Shown here: positions 26,698 to 35,104 of the stretch, piece after piece
Position numbering within the stretch: the stretch's first letter is position 1
How the letters are laid out: each line of letters opens with the position of its first letter
From: Flavobacteriales bacterium
GTDB taxonomy: Bacteria > Bacteroidota > Bacteroidia > Flavobacteriales_F > PHOS-HE28
Assembly (NCBI GenBank): GCA_020635655.1
Contig: JACJZI010000005.1
Location: 62,001-126,000 of the forward strand
Direction: 5' to 3'
DNA: 64,000 nucleotides
Made by a program: the position numbers and the translations under genes
Notes under the pieces: generated by a model
What the model was told of the DNA's origin: nothing
Seen by the model: the letters and a program-made list of their open reading frames with translations, nothing else
Databases searched by the model: none

Positions 26698-27171
26698 ATG
26701 AGCACACCAGCATACCTGTCCGAGGAGGGACTGAAGAAACTGCAGGATGAGCTCCATCATCTGCGAACGGTGGAACGTCCCCATCTGAGCCAGCAGATCG
26801 CCGATGCACGGGACAAGGGCGACCTGAGCGAGAACGCTGAATACCACGCCGCCAAGGAGGAACAGGGCTTGTTGGAGGCGCGGATCGCCAAATTGGAGGA
26901 AGTGCTGGCGAACGCCCGTCTCGTGGATACGGACCAGCTCGATACCAGCAAGGCCTATATCCATTGCACGGTGAAGGTGCTGCATGTGGCCAGCAGCACC
27001 CATAGGTCCTTCACCCTGGTCGCTGAAAGCGAGGCCGATATCAAGACCGGGAAGATCAGCGTGAGCTCCCCGATCGGAAAGGGCCTCCTCGGAAAGGCGG
27101 TGGGGGAGGTGGTGGAGATCTCGACCCCCGCCGGTACGACCCATTTCGAGGTCATCGAGATCACGCGCTGA
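26698..27171 (+). CDS. greA: Transcription elongation factor GreA
   Basis: GreA rescues backtracked RNA polymerase by stimulating transcript cleavage. Length 157 residues is the family norm. The N-terminal coiled coil carries the acidic tip in GDLSENAEYHAAKEEQ (Asp and Glu needed for cleavage). The C-terminal FKBP-like domain has VSSPIGKGLLGKAVGE and VVEISTPAGTTHFEVIEI. The HIT gene begins 2 nt after the stop, so the two are co-transcribed. The start is 24 nt downstream of the terminator; no clear -7 element is visible between, so low-level read-through or a non-consensus promoter is possible. Confidence 0.96.
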   Translation: MSTPAYLSEEGLKKLQDELHHLRTVERPHLSQQIADARDKGDLSENAEYHAAKEEQGLLEARIAKLEEVLANARLVDTDQLDTSKAYIHCTVKVLHVASSTHRSFTLVAESEADIKTGKISVSSPIGKGLLGKAVGEVVEISTPAGTTHFEVIEITR

Positions 27172-27172
27172 G

Positions 27173-27562
27173 ATGGCCAGCGTCTTCACCCGGATCGTTC
27201 GCGGCGAGATCCCCGCGTACAAGGTGGCGGAGAACGACCGCTTCCTGGCCTTCCTCGACATCGACCCGCTTCGGGAGGGACACACCCTGGTCATACCGAA
27301 GGTCGAGGTCGATTATCTGTTCGATCTGGATGACGCCACGCTGGGGGATATTCTCTTGTTCTCGAGGGATGTGGCAAGGAAGATCGCCACGGTGGTCCCT
27401 TGTGCACGCATCGGTGTCTCTGTGATCGGCCTCGAGGTGCCCCATGCGCATGTGCACCTGGTCCCGATCGATCGCATCGATGACATGGATTTCGGGAAGG
27501 CCAGGCCGAAGTTCTCACCGGACCAGTTCGCCCTATTGGCCCAACGGATCCGGAACGCCTAG
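27173..27562 (+). CDS. HIT family nucleotide hydrolase/transferase
   Basis: HIT proteins cleave nucleotide-phosphoramidates such as AMP-NH2 and adenosine 5'-monophosphate conjugates. Protein of 129 residues. The N-terminus (SVFTRIVRGEIPAYKVAENDRFLAFLDI) and the histidine triad HAHVHLVP (about residue 95) match the Hint branch. It is separated from greA by one base. Its TAG stop overlaps the ruvC stop on the opposite strand through the shared CTAG. Substrate is not deducible. Confidence 0.94.
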   Translation: MASVFTRIVRGEIPAYKVAENDRFLAFLDIDPLREGHTLVIPKVEVDYLFDLDDATLGDILLFSRDVARKIATVVPCARIGVSVIGLEVPHAHVHLVPIDRIDDMDFGKARPKFSPDQFALLAQRIRNA

Positions 27563-28176
27563 CGGAGCCGGTCCGGATTGTTCCGCACGAAGGCGCTCCA
27601 ATCCCCGCCCTTTCGCGAGCCCATCACCCTGCCGTTCCGTGCGAAGTGATGACAGAGCGCCACGGCAAGGGCATCGGTGGCATCGGTGCTGGCCGGCAAT
27701 CGGTCCACCTTGAGGATCATGTGCAACATGGCCGCCACCTGCTCCTTGGTGGCATTGCCATTGCCGGTGATGCTCTGCTTGATCCGTTTCGGGGCATATT
27801 CCACGACGGCGACCTCCCGTTGGATCGCTGCGGCAATGGCCACACCCTGCGCTCGACCCAGCTTCAACATGCTTTGGACGTTCTTCCCGAAGAACTGCGC
27901 CTCGATCGCCATTTCGTCGGGCAGATGCCTCTCGATCAGTTCGCTCGTGCCGCGGAACACGTCACGCAGTCGCAGTGTCTGGTCCGTGTTGCGCTGAAAT
28001 CTTACACACCCGGCATCGATCAGACAGACCTTGGGTCCGCTCGTGCGCACAAGGCCGAAACCCATCACCGTGGTCCCTGGGTCGATGCCCAGTATGATGC
28101 GTTCAGCACCTTCCCGCCCTGGAGCTAAGGCATCCCTTCTATTTTTGGGCGTCCTATGAGCGTGCGAATCCTCCAT
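27559..28176 (-). CDS. ruvC: Crossover junction endodeoxyribonuclease RuvC
   Basis: RuvC resolves Holliday junctions with RuvAB. Protein of 205 residues, about 20 longer than common RuvC. The catalytic acids are in LGIDPGT (Asp), AIEAQFF (Glu) and the final STDATDALAVALCHH (two Asp). The only in-frame ATG/GTG/TTG near the conserved RIILGIDPG is the ATG at 28176, leaving a 28-residue polar N-terminal extension. That start lies 21 bp inside the divergent flippase-like frame (28156). Unless a rare codon such as ATA or ATC is used, the two genes truly overlap head to head. ruvA and ruvB are not nearby. Confidence 0.93.
   Translation of the reverse strand: MEDSHAHRTPKNRRDALAPGREGAERIILGIDPGTTVMGFGLVRTSGPKVCLIDAGCVRFQRNTDQTLRLRDVFRGTSELIERHLPDEMAIEAQFFGKNVQSMLKLGRAQGVAIAAAIQREVAVVEYAPKRIKQSITGNGNATKEQVAAMLHMILKVDRLPASTDATDALAVALCHHFARNGRVMGSRKGGDWSAFVRNNPDRLR
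28140..28147 (+). promoter_or_regulatory. -7 element TATTTTTG for the flippase-like gene
   Basis: Perfect consensus, only 8 nt before the ATG at 28156 and inside the ruvC coding region. Predicts a very short or absent leader. Confidence 0.6.
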
Positions 28177-29154
28177 TTGCGTGGCAGGTCCCTGCCGTTC
28201 CGGATCGTGCGATGGGCGGTCTTCCTGGCCGCATGCGTCTACTTGTACGTTCGGCTGTCAGGTGCACAAGGTACATCCGGTGGTTCGTCGCCGCCCCCCC
28301 TGGTCGCCCTGTGCCTGGCCGGGGTGCTCCTGGGCATGGTCGCCAATTGGGGCCTGGAGGCCTGGAAATGGCGGAGGCTCATCGCTGGCACCGTTCATGT
28401 CCCGTTCGGTACGGCGGTACGCGCCATCCTGGCCGGCACCACGGTCGGCTTGATCACCCCGAACCGAACGGGGGAGTTCCTCGGTCGGGTGGCCTTCCTA
28501 CCCGCGCATCTCCGGGATGAGGCGTCGTTCATCACCGTCCTGGGCAGCATCACACAGTTCGCCGTGACCATCCTTGTTGGCGCGTTCGCCATGAGCATGG
28601 TCCCGTGGTTGGGACCGATGCTCCCCTTGGACCATGCCTGGTCGATCGCTGTGGGCACTGGAGCGCTCTTGCTGGGGTCTTTCGCGCTCATCTTGTTGGT
28701 CCGCCCCGTGCTGATCGTGCAATTGCTCGAACGACTACCGGGATCGGGGACTCGTCTGCGCAAGGCCCGTGTGCTGAGCGATGTGCCCGTCCGGATCCTC
28801 TGGACAACGCTCGGGTTCAGCGCTTTGCGTTATCTCGTGTTCACCTTGCAGTTCGCTTGTGCTTTGCACATCCTTGCCCTGGTGCCGTGGTCACAGGCCT
28901 TGATCGCTGTACCGATCGTTTTCCTGTGCACCACGCTCATTCCCACGGCCGTGCTTACGGAACTGGGTGTGCGTGGCTCTGTGGCCGTGGCCGTTCTGGC
29001 GGGTACATCCATGGAGCCAGCGAATATCGCATGGGCGACCTCGATGCTCTGGGCGGTGAACCTGGCGCTACCGGCCCTGGCAGGTGGTGCCATCCTTCTT
29101 CAGATGCGTGCGAACACCGAGACGTCCGTTCCATCCGGCGCAGGCGTCACATGA
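28156..29154 (+). CDS. Flippase-like / LPG-synthase transmembrane family protein
   Basis: Integral membrane protein of 332 residues with about eight hydrophobic helices, of the UPF0104/LPG_synthase_TM type (related to MprF flippase domain and YbhN). Signatures: GMVANWGLEAWKWRRLI near residue 58-72, then PNRTGEFLGRVAFL. Such proteins are often found with glycosyltransferases and are proposed to move glycolipid intermediates. The downstream glycosyltransferase begins at an overlapping ATGA (29151-29154), so the two are translationally coupled. Substrate is unknown. Confidence 0.85.
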   Translation: MSVRILHLRGRSLPFRIVRWAVFLAACVYLYVRLSGAQGTSGGSSPPPLVALCLAGVLLGMVANWGLEAWKWRRLIAGTVHVPFGTAVRAILAGTTVGLITPNRTGEFLGRVAFLPAHLRDEASFITVLGSITQFAVTILVGAFAMSMVPWLGPMLPLDHAWSIAVGTGALLLGSFALILLVRPVLIVQLLERLPGSGTRLRKARVLSDVPVRILWTTLGFSALRYLVFTLQFACALHILALVPWSQALIAVPIVFLCTTLIPTAVLTELGVRGSVAVAVLAGTSMEPANIAWATSMLWAVNLALPALAGGAILLQMRANTETSVPSGAGVT

Positions 29155-30299
29155 CGACCACGCTCGTCCTCATCCTTCTTCTCTGCGCCCTGGCGCTCGT
29201 CCATGCAGGCCTCCTGGACCAGTTCTCCGCGGGTCTGAGATCATGTGCCTCCGCTGATACCCCGGCGGTCCTGGACGACCGGACCATGCTGTCCGTCATC
29301 GTTCCCTGTCGCGACGAACGTGCGCACATCGCTTCCATTTTGCAGGACCTCCATGCGCAGGACCTCTCCAGGGACCGCTACGAAGTGATCGTCGTGGATG
29401 ATGGTTCCACGGATGGCGGGATGGATATCGTAGAGGCCATGCGGACCAAGTGGCCCGCACTGCGCTCGGTGCGCCTGTCGGACAATAAGGGCAAGAAGGC
29501 CGCCATCCGTCAAGGCGTTCAACTCGCACGGGGCGAGGTTGTGCTCGTCAGCGATGCCGATGTCGGGCACGGGCCCCGGCATTTGCGCAGGGTCCTGGAT
29601 CGGTTCTCCGGCCCTGCGGTCGACCTGCTGTTGATGCCAGTATGGACGGACGCGAAAGGGGGGTGGTGCCGATCGTCACAGGAGATCGAACAGGCAGCCC
29701 TGCTCGGTGTGGCCATCGGAAGTGCGTGTTCCGGCCGGCCCCTATTGGCCAATGGAGCGAACCTCGCATTTCGCAGGTCGGTGTATTTGGGGCTGCCGAA
29801 GGAGGCATCGGGTCCCGATTGGGCCTCGGGGGATGACATGTTCCTGATGGCGGCGATGGTCGCAGGCCGGCATTCGGTCACCGCGTTGGCGCATCCCGAT
29901 GTCCTGGTGCATACCCCGGCCGTCGAGGGTTGGTCGGCCTATTTCGCGCAGAGGCTGCGCTGGGCCGGGAAGATGCGTGCGGTGCGCCTGCCCGCCACGC
30001 TGTGGATCGGGGGGCTCGAAGTCCTCCTGCCTTGGGCACTGATCGCCGTTACCGCATGGGCGGTCGCGCATGTTGCGTTGGGACAGGGATGGGTGCGCAC
30101 ATGGTCAATGATCACCCTGGCCTGGGCACTTTGGTCATTGCCGATCCTGACATTGGTGCACACGGTGCGCAGGGCCTTTGGGTCACGGGAACGACCTTTG
30201 GCGACGTTGCTGGCCTTGCTGCAATTCGTTGCGCTGGCCCCGCTCATTGCATTGCTCGCGATCTTCGTCCGTCCCGCATGGAAGGGCCGCAGGACCTGA
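29151..30299 (+). CDS. Family 2 membrane glycosyltransferase
   Basis: Protein of 382 residues. An N-terminal helix (TLVLILLLCALALVHAGLL) anchors a GT-A domain at about 45-275 with IVPCRDE, VVDDGSTDG, SDADV (DxD), GDDMF (acid base region) and QRLRWAGK (QxxRW). Two or three transmembrane helices follow (about 285-375). The QxxRW and D,D,D set indicates a processive or lipid-acceptor GT2 enzyme. Start overlaps the stop of the flippase-like gene, and the ABC permease starts 3 nt after this gene. It probably builds a sugar-modified lipid with the upstream partner, but the acceptor is not visible. Confidence 0.9.
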   Translation: MTTTLVLILLLCALALVHAGLLDQFSAGLRSCASADTPAVLDDRTMLSVIVPCRDERAHIASILQDLHAQDLSRDRYEVIVVDDGSTDGGMDIVEAMRTKWPALRSVRLSDNKGKKAAIRQGVQLARGEVVLVSDADVGHGPRHLRRVLDRFSGPAVDLLLMPVWTDAKGGWCRSSQEIEQAALLGVAIGSACSGRPLLANGANLAFRRSVYLGLPKEASGPDWASGDDMFLMAAMVAGRHSVTALAHPDVLVHTPAVEGWSAYFAQRLRWAGKMRAVRLPATLWIGGLEVLLPWALIAVTAWAVAHVALGQGWVRTWSMITLAWALWSLPILTLVHTVRRAFGSRERPLATLLALLQFVALAPLIALLAIFVRPAWKGRRT

Positions 30300-30302
30300 T
30301 AC

Positions 30303-31463
30303 ATGGAACGACCGGGCACGGAAAGATCCCTGAGGGCGATGGCCTGGATCCATCTGCGAGGTGATCCGAAAGCGGTCCTGGGATCGTCGGTGATCGCACT
30401 GGCCCTATTGGTGGCCTTGTTCGGCCGATGGATACGTCCGGACCACACCGCATGGGCGGACGATCAAATGCTGGGCATCAAGGACCAGCCGCCGGGTTTT
30501 GCTTGTGAAATACTTACGGTCCCTGCCACCACGGTAGCCGGGACCGCTGAACGGATACCTGTTCATCATTGGGCGGTCGAACTGGGCGATCTTGTTGTGG
30601 AGACTTTCAATGGCCACAACGACCTCGTGCCTGGAGAGCAGCGCGTCTTCGGCCTGCAGGATGTGGCGAGCGGCATGCTGCTCGATGCCACGGACACGGC
30701 TTTCGCCACGTTCGTCCGGAAACATTTCATCGAACGACGGCATTTCGTGCTCGGTACGGACAGTTTCGGTCGTGATGTGCTCAGTCGCCTGATGGCCGGC
30801 ACGTCGATCTCGCTGGGCGTGGGACTGATCGCCGTGCTGATCGCCTTGTTGATCGGGATCCCCTTAGGCGCCACTGCCGGGTATTTCCGGGCGGAGGCGC
30901 CCACGTTCCGGGTATTCGGCCGCACGTTCCGGTGGCCGGTGGACGATGTGATCATGTGGCTGGTGAACGTGGTCTGGAGCGTGCCGACCCTTTTGATGGT
31001 CATCGCCATCACGCTGGCCCTCGGGAAGGGCTTCGTGCAGGTCTTCTTCGCCGTGGGCCTGACCATGTGGGTCGAGGTGGCGCGCGTGGTACGTGGGGAA
31101 GTGGTCCGCGTGCGCGAGATGGAGTTCGTGGAGGCGGCGAAGGCGCTGGGCTATTCGCCGGGCCGGATCATCTTCCACCACATCCTGCCGAACGTCATGG
31201 GCCCCGTGATCGTGATCAGCGCGGCCAACTTCGCCACCGCCATCCTCATGGAGGCGGGGTTGAGCTTCCTCGGTATCGGTGCCCAGCTGCCCATGGTGAG
31301 CTGGGGCGGGATGATCCGGTCCTACTATCCCTACATCACCACCAGTCTGCCCCACCTCGCACTGCTGCCCGGTCTGTGCATCATGGTGCTCACCCTGGCC
31401 TTCATGCTGGTCGGGAATGGCCTGCGCGATGCGCTGGACACGCGCAGCATCACGGGACGCTGA
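30303..31463 (+). CDS. ABC transporter permease, DppC/OppC type
   Basis: Inner-membrane permease of a peptide/nickel-type ABC importer; 386 residues, longer than usual (about 300). Helix 1 (about 27-43) is followed by an extra-cytoplasmic-looking segment of about 100 residues before GTDSFGRDVLSRL. Then come five transmembrane helices with the EAA loop EAAKALGYSPGRIIFHHILPN. The partner permease, substrate-binding protein and ATPases are not in the window, so it is an orphan subunit here. Spacing of 3 nt after the glycosyltransferase suggests co-transcription. Convergent with the DUF3127 gene. Confidence 0.88.
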   Translation: MERPGTERSLRAMAWIHLRGDPKAVLGSSVIALALLVALFGRWIRPDHTAWADDQMLGIKDQPPGFACEILTVPATTVAGTAERIPVHHWAVELGDLVVETFNGHNDLVPGEQRVFGLQDVASGMLLDATDTAFATFVRKHFIERRHFVLGTDSFGRDVLSRLMAGTSISLGVGLIAVLIALLIGIPLGATAGYFRAEAPTFRVFGRTFRWPVDDVIMWLVNVVWSVPTLLMVIAITLALGKGFVQVFFAVGLTMWVEVARVVRGEVVRVREMEFVEAAKALGYSPGRIIFHHILPNVMGPVIVISAANFATAILMEAGLSFLGIGAQLPMVSWGGMIRSYYPYITTSLPHLALLPGLCIMVLTLAFMLVGNGLRDALDTRSITGR

Positions 31464-31475
31464 TCGTGGTGCTGA

Positions 31476-31853
31476 TCAGAATGGCAGGTCGTCCTCGTCG
31501 CCGCCGATGGGTTCGTCCGCCGCGCTTGGCGGAGGTGGAGCGCCAGGACCGCCGGCATCGGCCCCGCCACCCACGCGATCGATCCGCTGTGCACTAAGGC
31601 TGAGGAAGTACTTCACCGTGCCATCGCGAGCGGTCCATTCGCGACCGTTGATGTAGAAGCTGACGGTGACCTGTTCCCCGGGCTTGAACCCGTCCAGCAG
31701 GCTCGTGCGCTCCTGGGTGAACTCGATGGGAATGGGCTGGTCGCGCTGTCCGACGGTCTCAAGCAGGATCAACTCCCGCTTGCGGAACTTGTCGCTGACG
31801 TCCTGGGTCTTCCCGACGCTCTTGATGGTGCCGGTGATGCTGTAACTGGCCAT
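31476..31853 (-). CDS. DUF3127 protein with SSB-like acidic C-terminal tip
   Basis: Protein of 125 residues. Residues 1-92 form the DUF3127 OB-fold-like domain (SYSITGTIKSVGKTQDVSDKFRKREL and VSFYINGREW), a family found in Bacteroidota and thought to be SSB-like. It is followed by a Gly/Pro-rich flexible linker and ends EDDLPF, the same kind of amphipathic acidic tip that bacterial SSB uses to recruit partner proteins. It may bind single-stranded DNA and recruit repair or replication partners; that is inference from the tail. It starts 3 nt after the stop of the flavin reductase gene, so both are probably one transcript. Confidence 0.82.
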   Translation of the reverse strand: MASYSITGTIKSVGKTQDVSDKFRKRELILLETVGQRDQPIPIEFTQERTSLLDGFKPGEQVTVSFYINGREWTARDGTVKYFLSLSAQRIDRVGGGADAGGPGAPPPPSAADEPIGGDEDDLPF

Positions 31854-31856
31854 GTG

Positions 31857-32753
31857 CTAGTGTTCGTTGTACGCGAGAAGGGTCATCCAAGCTTCATCGA
31901 CCCGGTCCCTCTCCAGAAGGGCGTGCGCATGTCGATGGAGCGCATCATGGAGGCTTTTTGGATCGCCCGCGTGCTCCTGGAACAAACTGGCGATGGAGGT
32001 CGATCGGTGTTCGTTCACGGCGGCCGCGTCCGGTTCCGCGCTCCGGTCGGCGAGCTTCGCCAGATCCCGTCCGGTCAGGACCCCACTTTCCCGGATGTCC
32101 CGGGGTAGGGCATCCACGCCCATGCCGACGTGGGTGGTGGGCTGCGGCAGTTCGAAGAGGGCATCTCCATGGGCCCTGCAGTAGAAGTGACCGCCCATCC
32201 GCGCCACCAGATCGATCCGGCGCTGGTCGATAAGGCCTTTGTCGTTCAGCAGGTCCTCCCGCACGTGCATCACCAGTGCTTCGCAGATCACCAGGTTCCC
32301 GGCCGCACCCGAATCGCCGGTATGTACGACCTGTTTCACCACACATTCCAGCTGTACCGGGCTCTCCTTCACGCGGAACGGTCGGATGCGCTCGCTCGGG
32401 AGCATGGTCAGGCCCGCCTTCTCGAACTCGTTCACTCCGGCCGGATATTCGGTGCTGCTCAGCGTGGCCTGGTGCACCAGGTCCCAGGTCACCACGTTGA
32501 TCACGACCTCCGGTACCGCTTCCACGTTGTGCAGCGTGTCCTTGGTCGTATTGTCCCGACCCCGGCGGGCGGGGCTGAAGATCAGGGTCGGCGGATTGCT
32601 GCCGAAGATGTTGAAGAAGCTGAACGGGGAGAGGTTGGGCCGTCCCTGTGCATCGATGGTGCTGGCGAACGCGATCGGCCGGGGCCCCACGGCGCCGAGC
32701 AGCAGGCCATGCCTTTGGGGGATCGTCAGGGTGCTCAGCTCGAAACGCTTCAT
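31857..32753 (-). CDS. Flavin reductase-like (FMN-binding split-barrel) protein
   Basis: Protein of 298 residues. The start MKRFELSTLTIPQRHGLLLGAVGPRPIAFAS is the family N-terminus; the longer frame adds 15 uncharacteristic residues. The flavin-reductase domain (about 10-205) has PRPIAFAST, SPFSFFNIFGSNPP and DTLHNV, fitting FMN binding and reduction of flavin for a partner, or a stand-alone oxidoreductase. The last about 90 residues are helical and hydrophilic, with no catalytic motif. Co-transcribed with the DUF3127 gene. Divergent from tRNA-Leu. The specific electron acceptor is unknown. Confidence 0.85.
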   Translation of the reverse strand: MKRFELSTLTIPQRHGLLLGAVGPRPIAFASTIDAQGRPNLSPFSFFNIFGSNPPTLIFSPARRGRDNTTKDTLHNVEAVPEVVINVVTWDLVHQATLSSTEYPAGVNEFEKAGLTMLPSERIRPFRVKESPVQLECVVKQVVHTGDSGAAGNLVICEALVMHVREDLLNDKGLIDQRRIDLVARMGGHFYCRAHGDALFELPQPTTHVGMGVDALPRDIRESGVLTGRDLAKLADRSAEPDAAAVNEHRSTSIASLFQEHAGDPKSLHDALHRHAHALLERDRVDEAWMTLLAYNEH

Positions 32754-32772
32754 GCCAACTGCTGCAGGATCG

Positions 32773-32780
32773 CGAAGGTA
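32773..32780 (-). promoter_or_regulatory. -7 element TACCTTCG for flavin reductase-DUF3127
   Basis: Minus-strand element 19 nt before the ATG at 32753. It is divergent from the tRNA promoter 20 bp away. Confidence 0.55.
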
Positions 32781-32799
32781 GCCAACACCCGCGATCACT

Positions 32800-32807
32800 T
32801 ACCTTTG
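32800..32807 (+). promoter_or_regulatory. -7 element TACCTTTG for tRNA-Leu
   Basis: Perfect consensus, ending 18 nt before the mature 5' end of the tRNA. A stable RNA gene behind it supports the reading of this motif as a real promoter element. Confidence 0.65.
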
Positions 32808-32825
32808 CAGGCCTTTTCAAGACCC

Positions 32826-32907
32826 ACGGACGTGGCGGAATCGGTAGACGCGCCAGACTTAGGATCTGGTACCGCAAGGTGTGGGGGTTCGAGTCCCCCC
32901 GTCCGTA
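32826..32907 (+). tRNA. tRNA-Leu (anticodon TAG)
   Basis: The acceptor ACGGACG pairs with CGTCCGT, followed by discriminator A. The anticodon stem CCAGA/TCTGG closes the 7-base loop CTTAGGA, so the anticodon is TAG, reading CUA and other CUN codons. A short class II variable region precedes the T arm (GGGGG TTCGAGT CCCCC). Length 82 nt. The CCA end is not encoded, as is common in Bacteroidota. Confidence 0.96.
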
Positions 32908-32998
32908 CAGGGGCGAAGTGCACCACAAGCGGACGAGGTCGGTCCACCGGCGGCCGGGCCCATTGGTATTCGAAACATGACCAACGTCGATCAGGACG

Positions 32999-34351
32999 AT
33001 GAACATCGAGAAAGAAGAGACCGGAACGCTAACGGCCACGCTGAAATTGACGCTTTCCCCCGCGGATTATGATCCCGGGGTGGAAAGCGCGTTGAAGGAA
33101 CAACGCCGAAAGGCCAACTGGCCTGGCTTCCGTCCCGGGCAGGTGCCGATGAGCATCGTCCGCAAACGCATCGGTCGTAGCGTGCTGTTGAACGAGGTGG
33201 AGCGCCTCATCGGGGAGAGCCTGAACGGGTACATCCAGCAGAACGAGCTGCGCGTATTGGGCCAGCCACTGCCCAGGGATACCGACGGCACCAACGATTG
33301 GGACGCTCACGGGGAGTTCACGTTCGCCTACGAGATGGGGCTGGCCCCCAGGTTCGAAGTGGAACTGGACAAGAACGCGGGCATCACCCTGCCCGTGGTG
33401 GATGTGTCGGACGAATTGGTGGACCGCGAGGTGGCCGACATGCGCCGCCGTTTCGGCGATCTGGCCGACGCGGAGGTCGGTGGCGACAAGGACATGCTGC
33501 TCGGTGACATGATCGAGCTGGACGCGGACGGTGCGATCAAGGAAGGGGGCATTCTTCAACGGGCCACGATCAGCCTGGAATACCTGAAGGACGAGGCCAC
33601 ACGACAGGCATTGACGGGCAGGAAGGTGGGTGATGAGGTGAGGGTGGACCCCCACAAGGTGAGCCAGGACCACGATGACCTGGCGCGCATGCTGGGCGTG
33701 ACACATGCGCAGGTGCACGACCTGAACGGGGAGTTCCTGTTCCGCGTGGCGGAGATCAAGCACATGAACGAGGCCCCGCTGGACCAGGCCCTGTTCGACC
33801 GCGTGTACGGCAAGGATGCCGTGACCGACGAGGCGGGGTTCCGGGAACGCGTGCGTGCAGGGCTCGAGGGCATGTTCCGCCGGGACAGCGAACGGGTGTT
33901 CAAGCGCCTGGTGATGAAGCACCTGTTGGAAAGGACCGGGATCGAACTGCCTGACGGGTTCCTGAAACGCTGGATCATGGAGACCAGCAAGGAGCCGGTG
34001 ACCGCGGAGGAAGTGGAGCAAGCCTATTCCAGCTATGCGGAGGGGTTGAGGCGCCAGCTCCTGGAGGATGGCATCCTGGAGAAGTATGGTCTGGAGGCGA
34101 AGAACGAAGAGATCCAAGCCTTCGCGCAGCGGTACGTGGCGGACCAGTTCGGCCAATATGGCATGCCCATGCCCGAAGGGGACGAGATGGCCCGGGTGGC
34201 CGGACGTTTGCTGAGCGACAGGGACCAGGTGAAGCGGATGCGGGACAGCATCGTGGACCAGAAGATCATGCGGCACTTCATCACCCTGCTCGAGCCAAAG
34301 GAGCAACGCATGGGGTATGAGGAGTTCGTAAACTTGGCCCGCAGCAGCTGA
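32999..34351 (+). CDS. tig: Trigger factor chaperone
   Basis: Trigger factor binds ribosomes at L23 and shields nascent chains. Protein of 450 residues. The ribosome-docking signature GFRPGQVP is at about 43-50, with the N-terminal domain at about 1-115. The middle PPIase domain (about 150-230) is divergent and lacks a clear FKBP active site, which fits the variation seen in Bacteroidota homologues. The C-terminal helical cradle fills about 250-430. clpP follows after 45 nt and clpX after that, the same order as in many bacteria (tig-clpP-clpX). Confidence 0.93.
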   Translation: MNIEKEETGTLTATLKLTLSPADYDPGVESALKEQRRKANWPGFRPGQVPMSIVRKRIGRSVLLNEVERLIGESLNGYIQQNELRVLGQPLPRDTDGTNDWDAHGEFTFAYEMGLAPRFEVELDKNAGITLPVVDVSDELVDREVADMRRRFGDLADAEVGGDKDMLLGDMIELDADGAIKEGGILQRATISLEYLKDEATRQALTGRKVGDEVRVDPHKVSQDHDDLARMLGVTHAQVHDLNGEFLFRVAEIKHMNEAPLDQALFDRVYGKDAVTDEAGFRERVRAGLEGMFRRDSERVFKRLVMKHLLERTGIELPDGFLKRWIMETSKEPVTAEEVEQAYSSYAEGLRRQLLEDGILEKYGLEAKNEEIQAFAQRYVADQFGQYGMPMPEGDEMARVAGRLLSDRDQVKRMRDSIVDQKIMRHFITLLEPKEQRMGYEEFVNLARSS

Positions 34352-34396
34352 TCCTTGCATCTCCGGTCATCCTGCCACCCGATCAAGAACCCATCC

Positions 34397-35065
34397 ATGT
34401 TCCCCAAAGACGAATTCCTGAGGTACGCCGTAAAGCATCGCGGCATTTCCAGTAGCACGCTCAATGGCTACATCACCTCCTCGATCACCCCGTACATCAT
34501 CGAGGAACGGCAGTTGAACGTTGCCCAGATGGACGTGTTCAGCCGACTGATGATGGACCGCATCATCTTCCTGGGCACGGCGATCAACGATCAGGTGGCC
34601 AACATCATTCAGGCGCAATTGCTCTTTCTGGAGAGCGTGGATGCCAAGAAGGACATCCAGATCTACCTCAATTCCCCTGGTGGAGGGGTCTATGCGGGCT
34701 TGGGGATCTATGACACGATGCAGTACATCGCACCCGACGTGGCCACCATCTGCACGGGCATGGCCGCCAGCATGGGGGCCGTTCTGCTCTGTGCCGGCTC
34801 CAAGGGCAAACGAAGCGCCCTGAAACACGCACGGGTGATGATCCACCAACCGATGGGCGGGGCCGAGGGCCAGGCCAGTGACATCGAGATCACGGCCCGG
34901 GAGATCATGAAGCTCAAGAAGGAGCTGTACGACATCATCTCCCAGCATAGTGGGCAGCCGTTCGACAAGGTCGAGAAGGACGGGGATCGCGACTATTGGA
35001 TGATCGCCGAGGAGGCCAAAGCCTACGGCATGATCGACGAACTCCTGGTCCGGAACACAAAGTAG
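34397..35065 (+). CDS. clpP: ATP-dependent Clp protease proteolytic subunit
   Basis: ClpP forms the serine-protease chamber fed by ClpX. Protein of 222 residues. Catalytic Ser125 in GMAASMGAV, His150 in RVMIHQP and the Asp of YGMIDELL. The first about 25 residues (MFPKDEFLRYAVKHRGISS) form an extended N-terminal segment, and the YLNSPGGGVYAGLGIYD motif marks the oligomer and substrate-binding region. Start at 34397 because the upstream 14 codons of the frame (HLRSSCHPIKNPS) are not ClpP-like. Part of the tig-clpP-clpX cluster. Confidence 0.97.
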   Translation: MFPKDEFLRYAVKHRGISSSTLNGYITSSITPYIIEERQLNVAQMDVFSRLMMDRIIFLGTAINDQVANIIQAQLLFLESVDAKKDIQIYLNSPGGGVYAGLGIYDTMQYIAPDVATICTGMAASMGAVLLCAGSKGKRSALKHARVMIHQPMGGAEGQASDIEITAREIMKLKKELYDIISQHSGQPFDKVEKDGDRDYWMIAEEAKAYGMIDELLVRNTK

Positions 35066-35104
35066 TCCGGCCCCCAGCCCTTTCGGGTCGACCACCGCAC
35101 GTCG

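Noticed and set aside
28605..29150. Upstream extension of the glycosyltransferase frame
   Set aside because: It overlaps the flippase-like gene in another frame; the GT2 N-terminal helix starts at the ATG at 29151.
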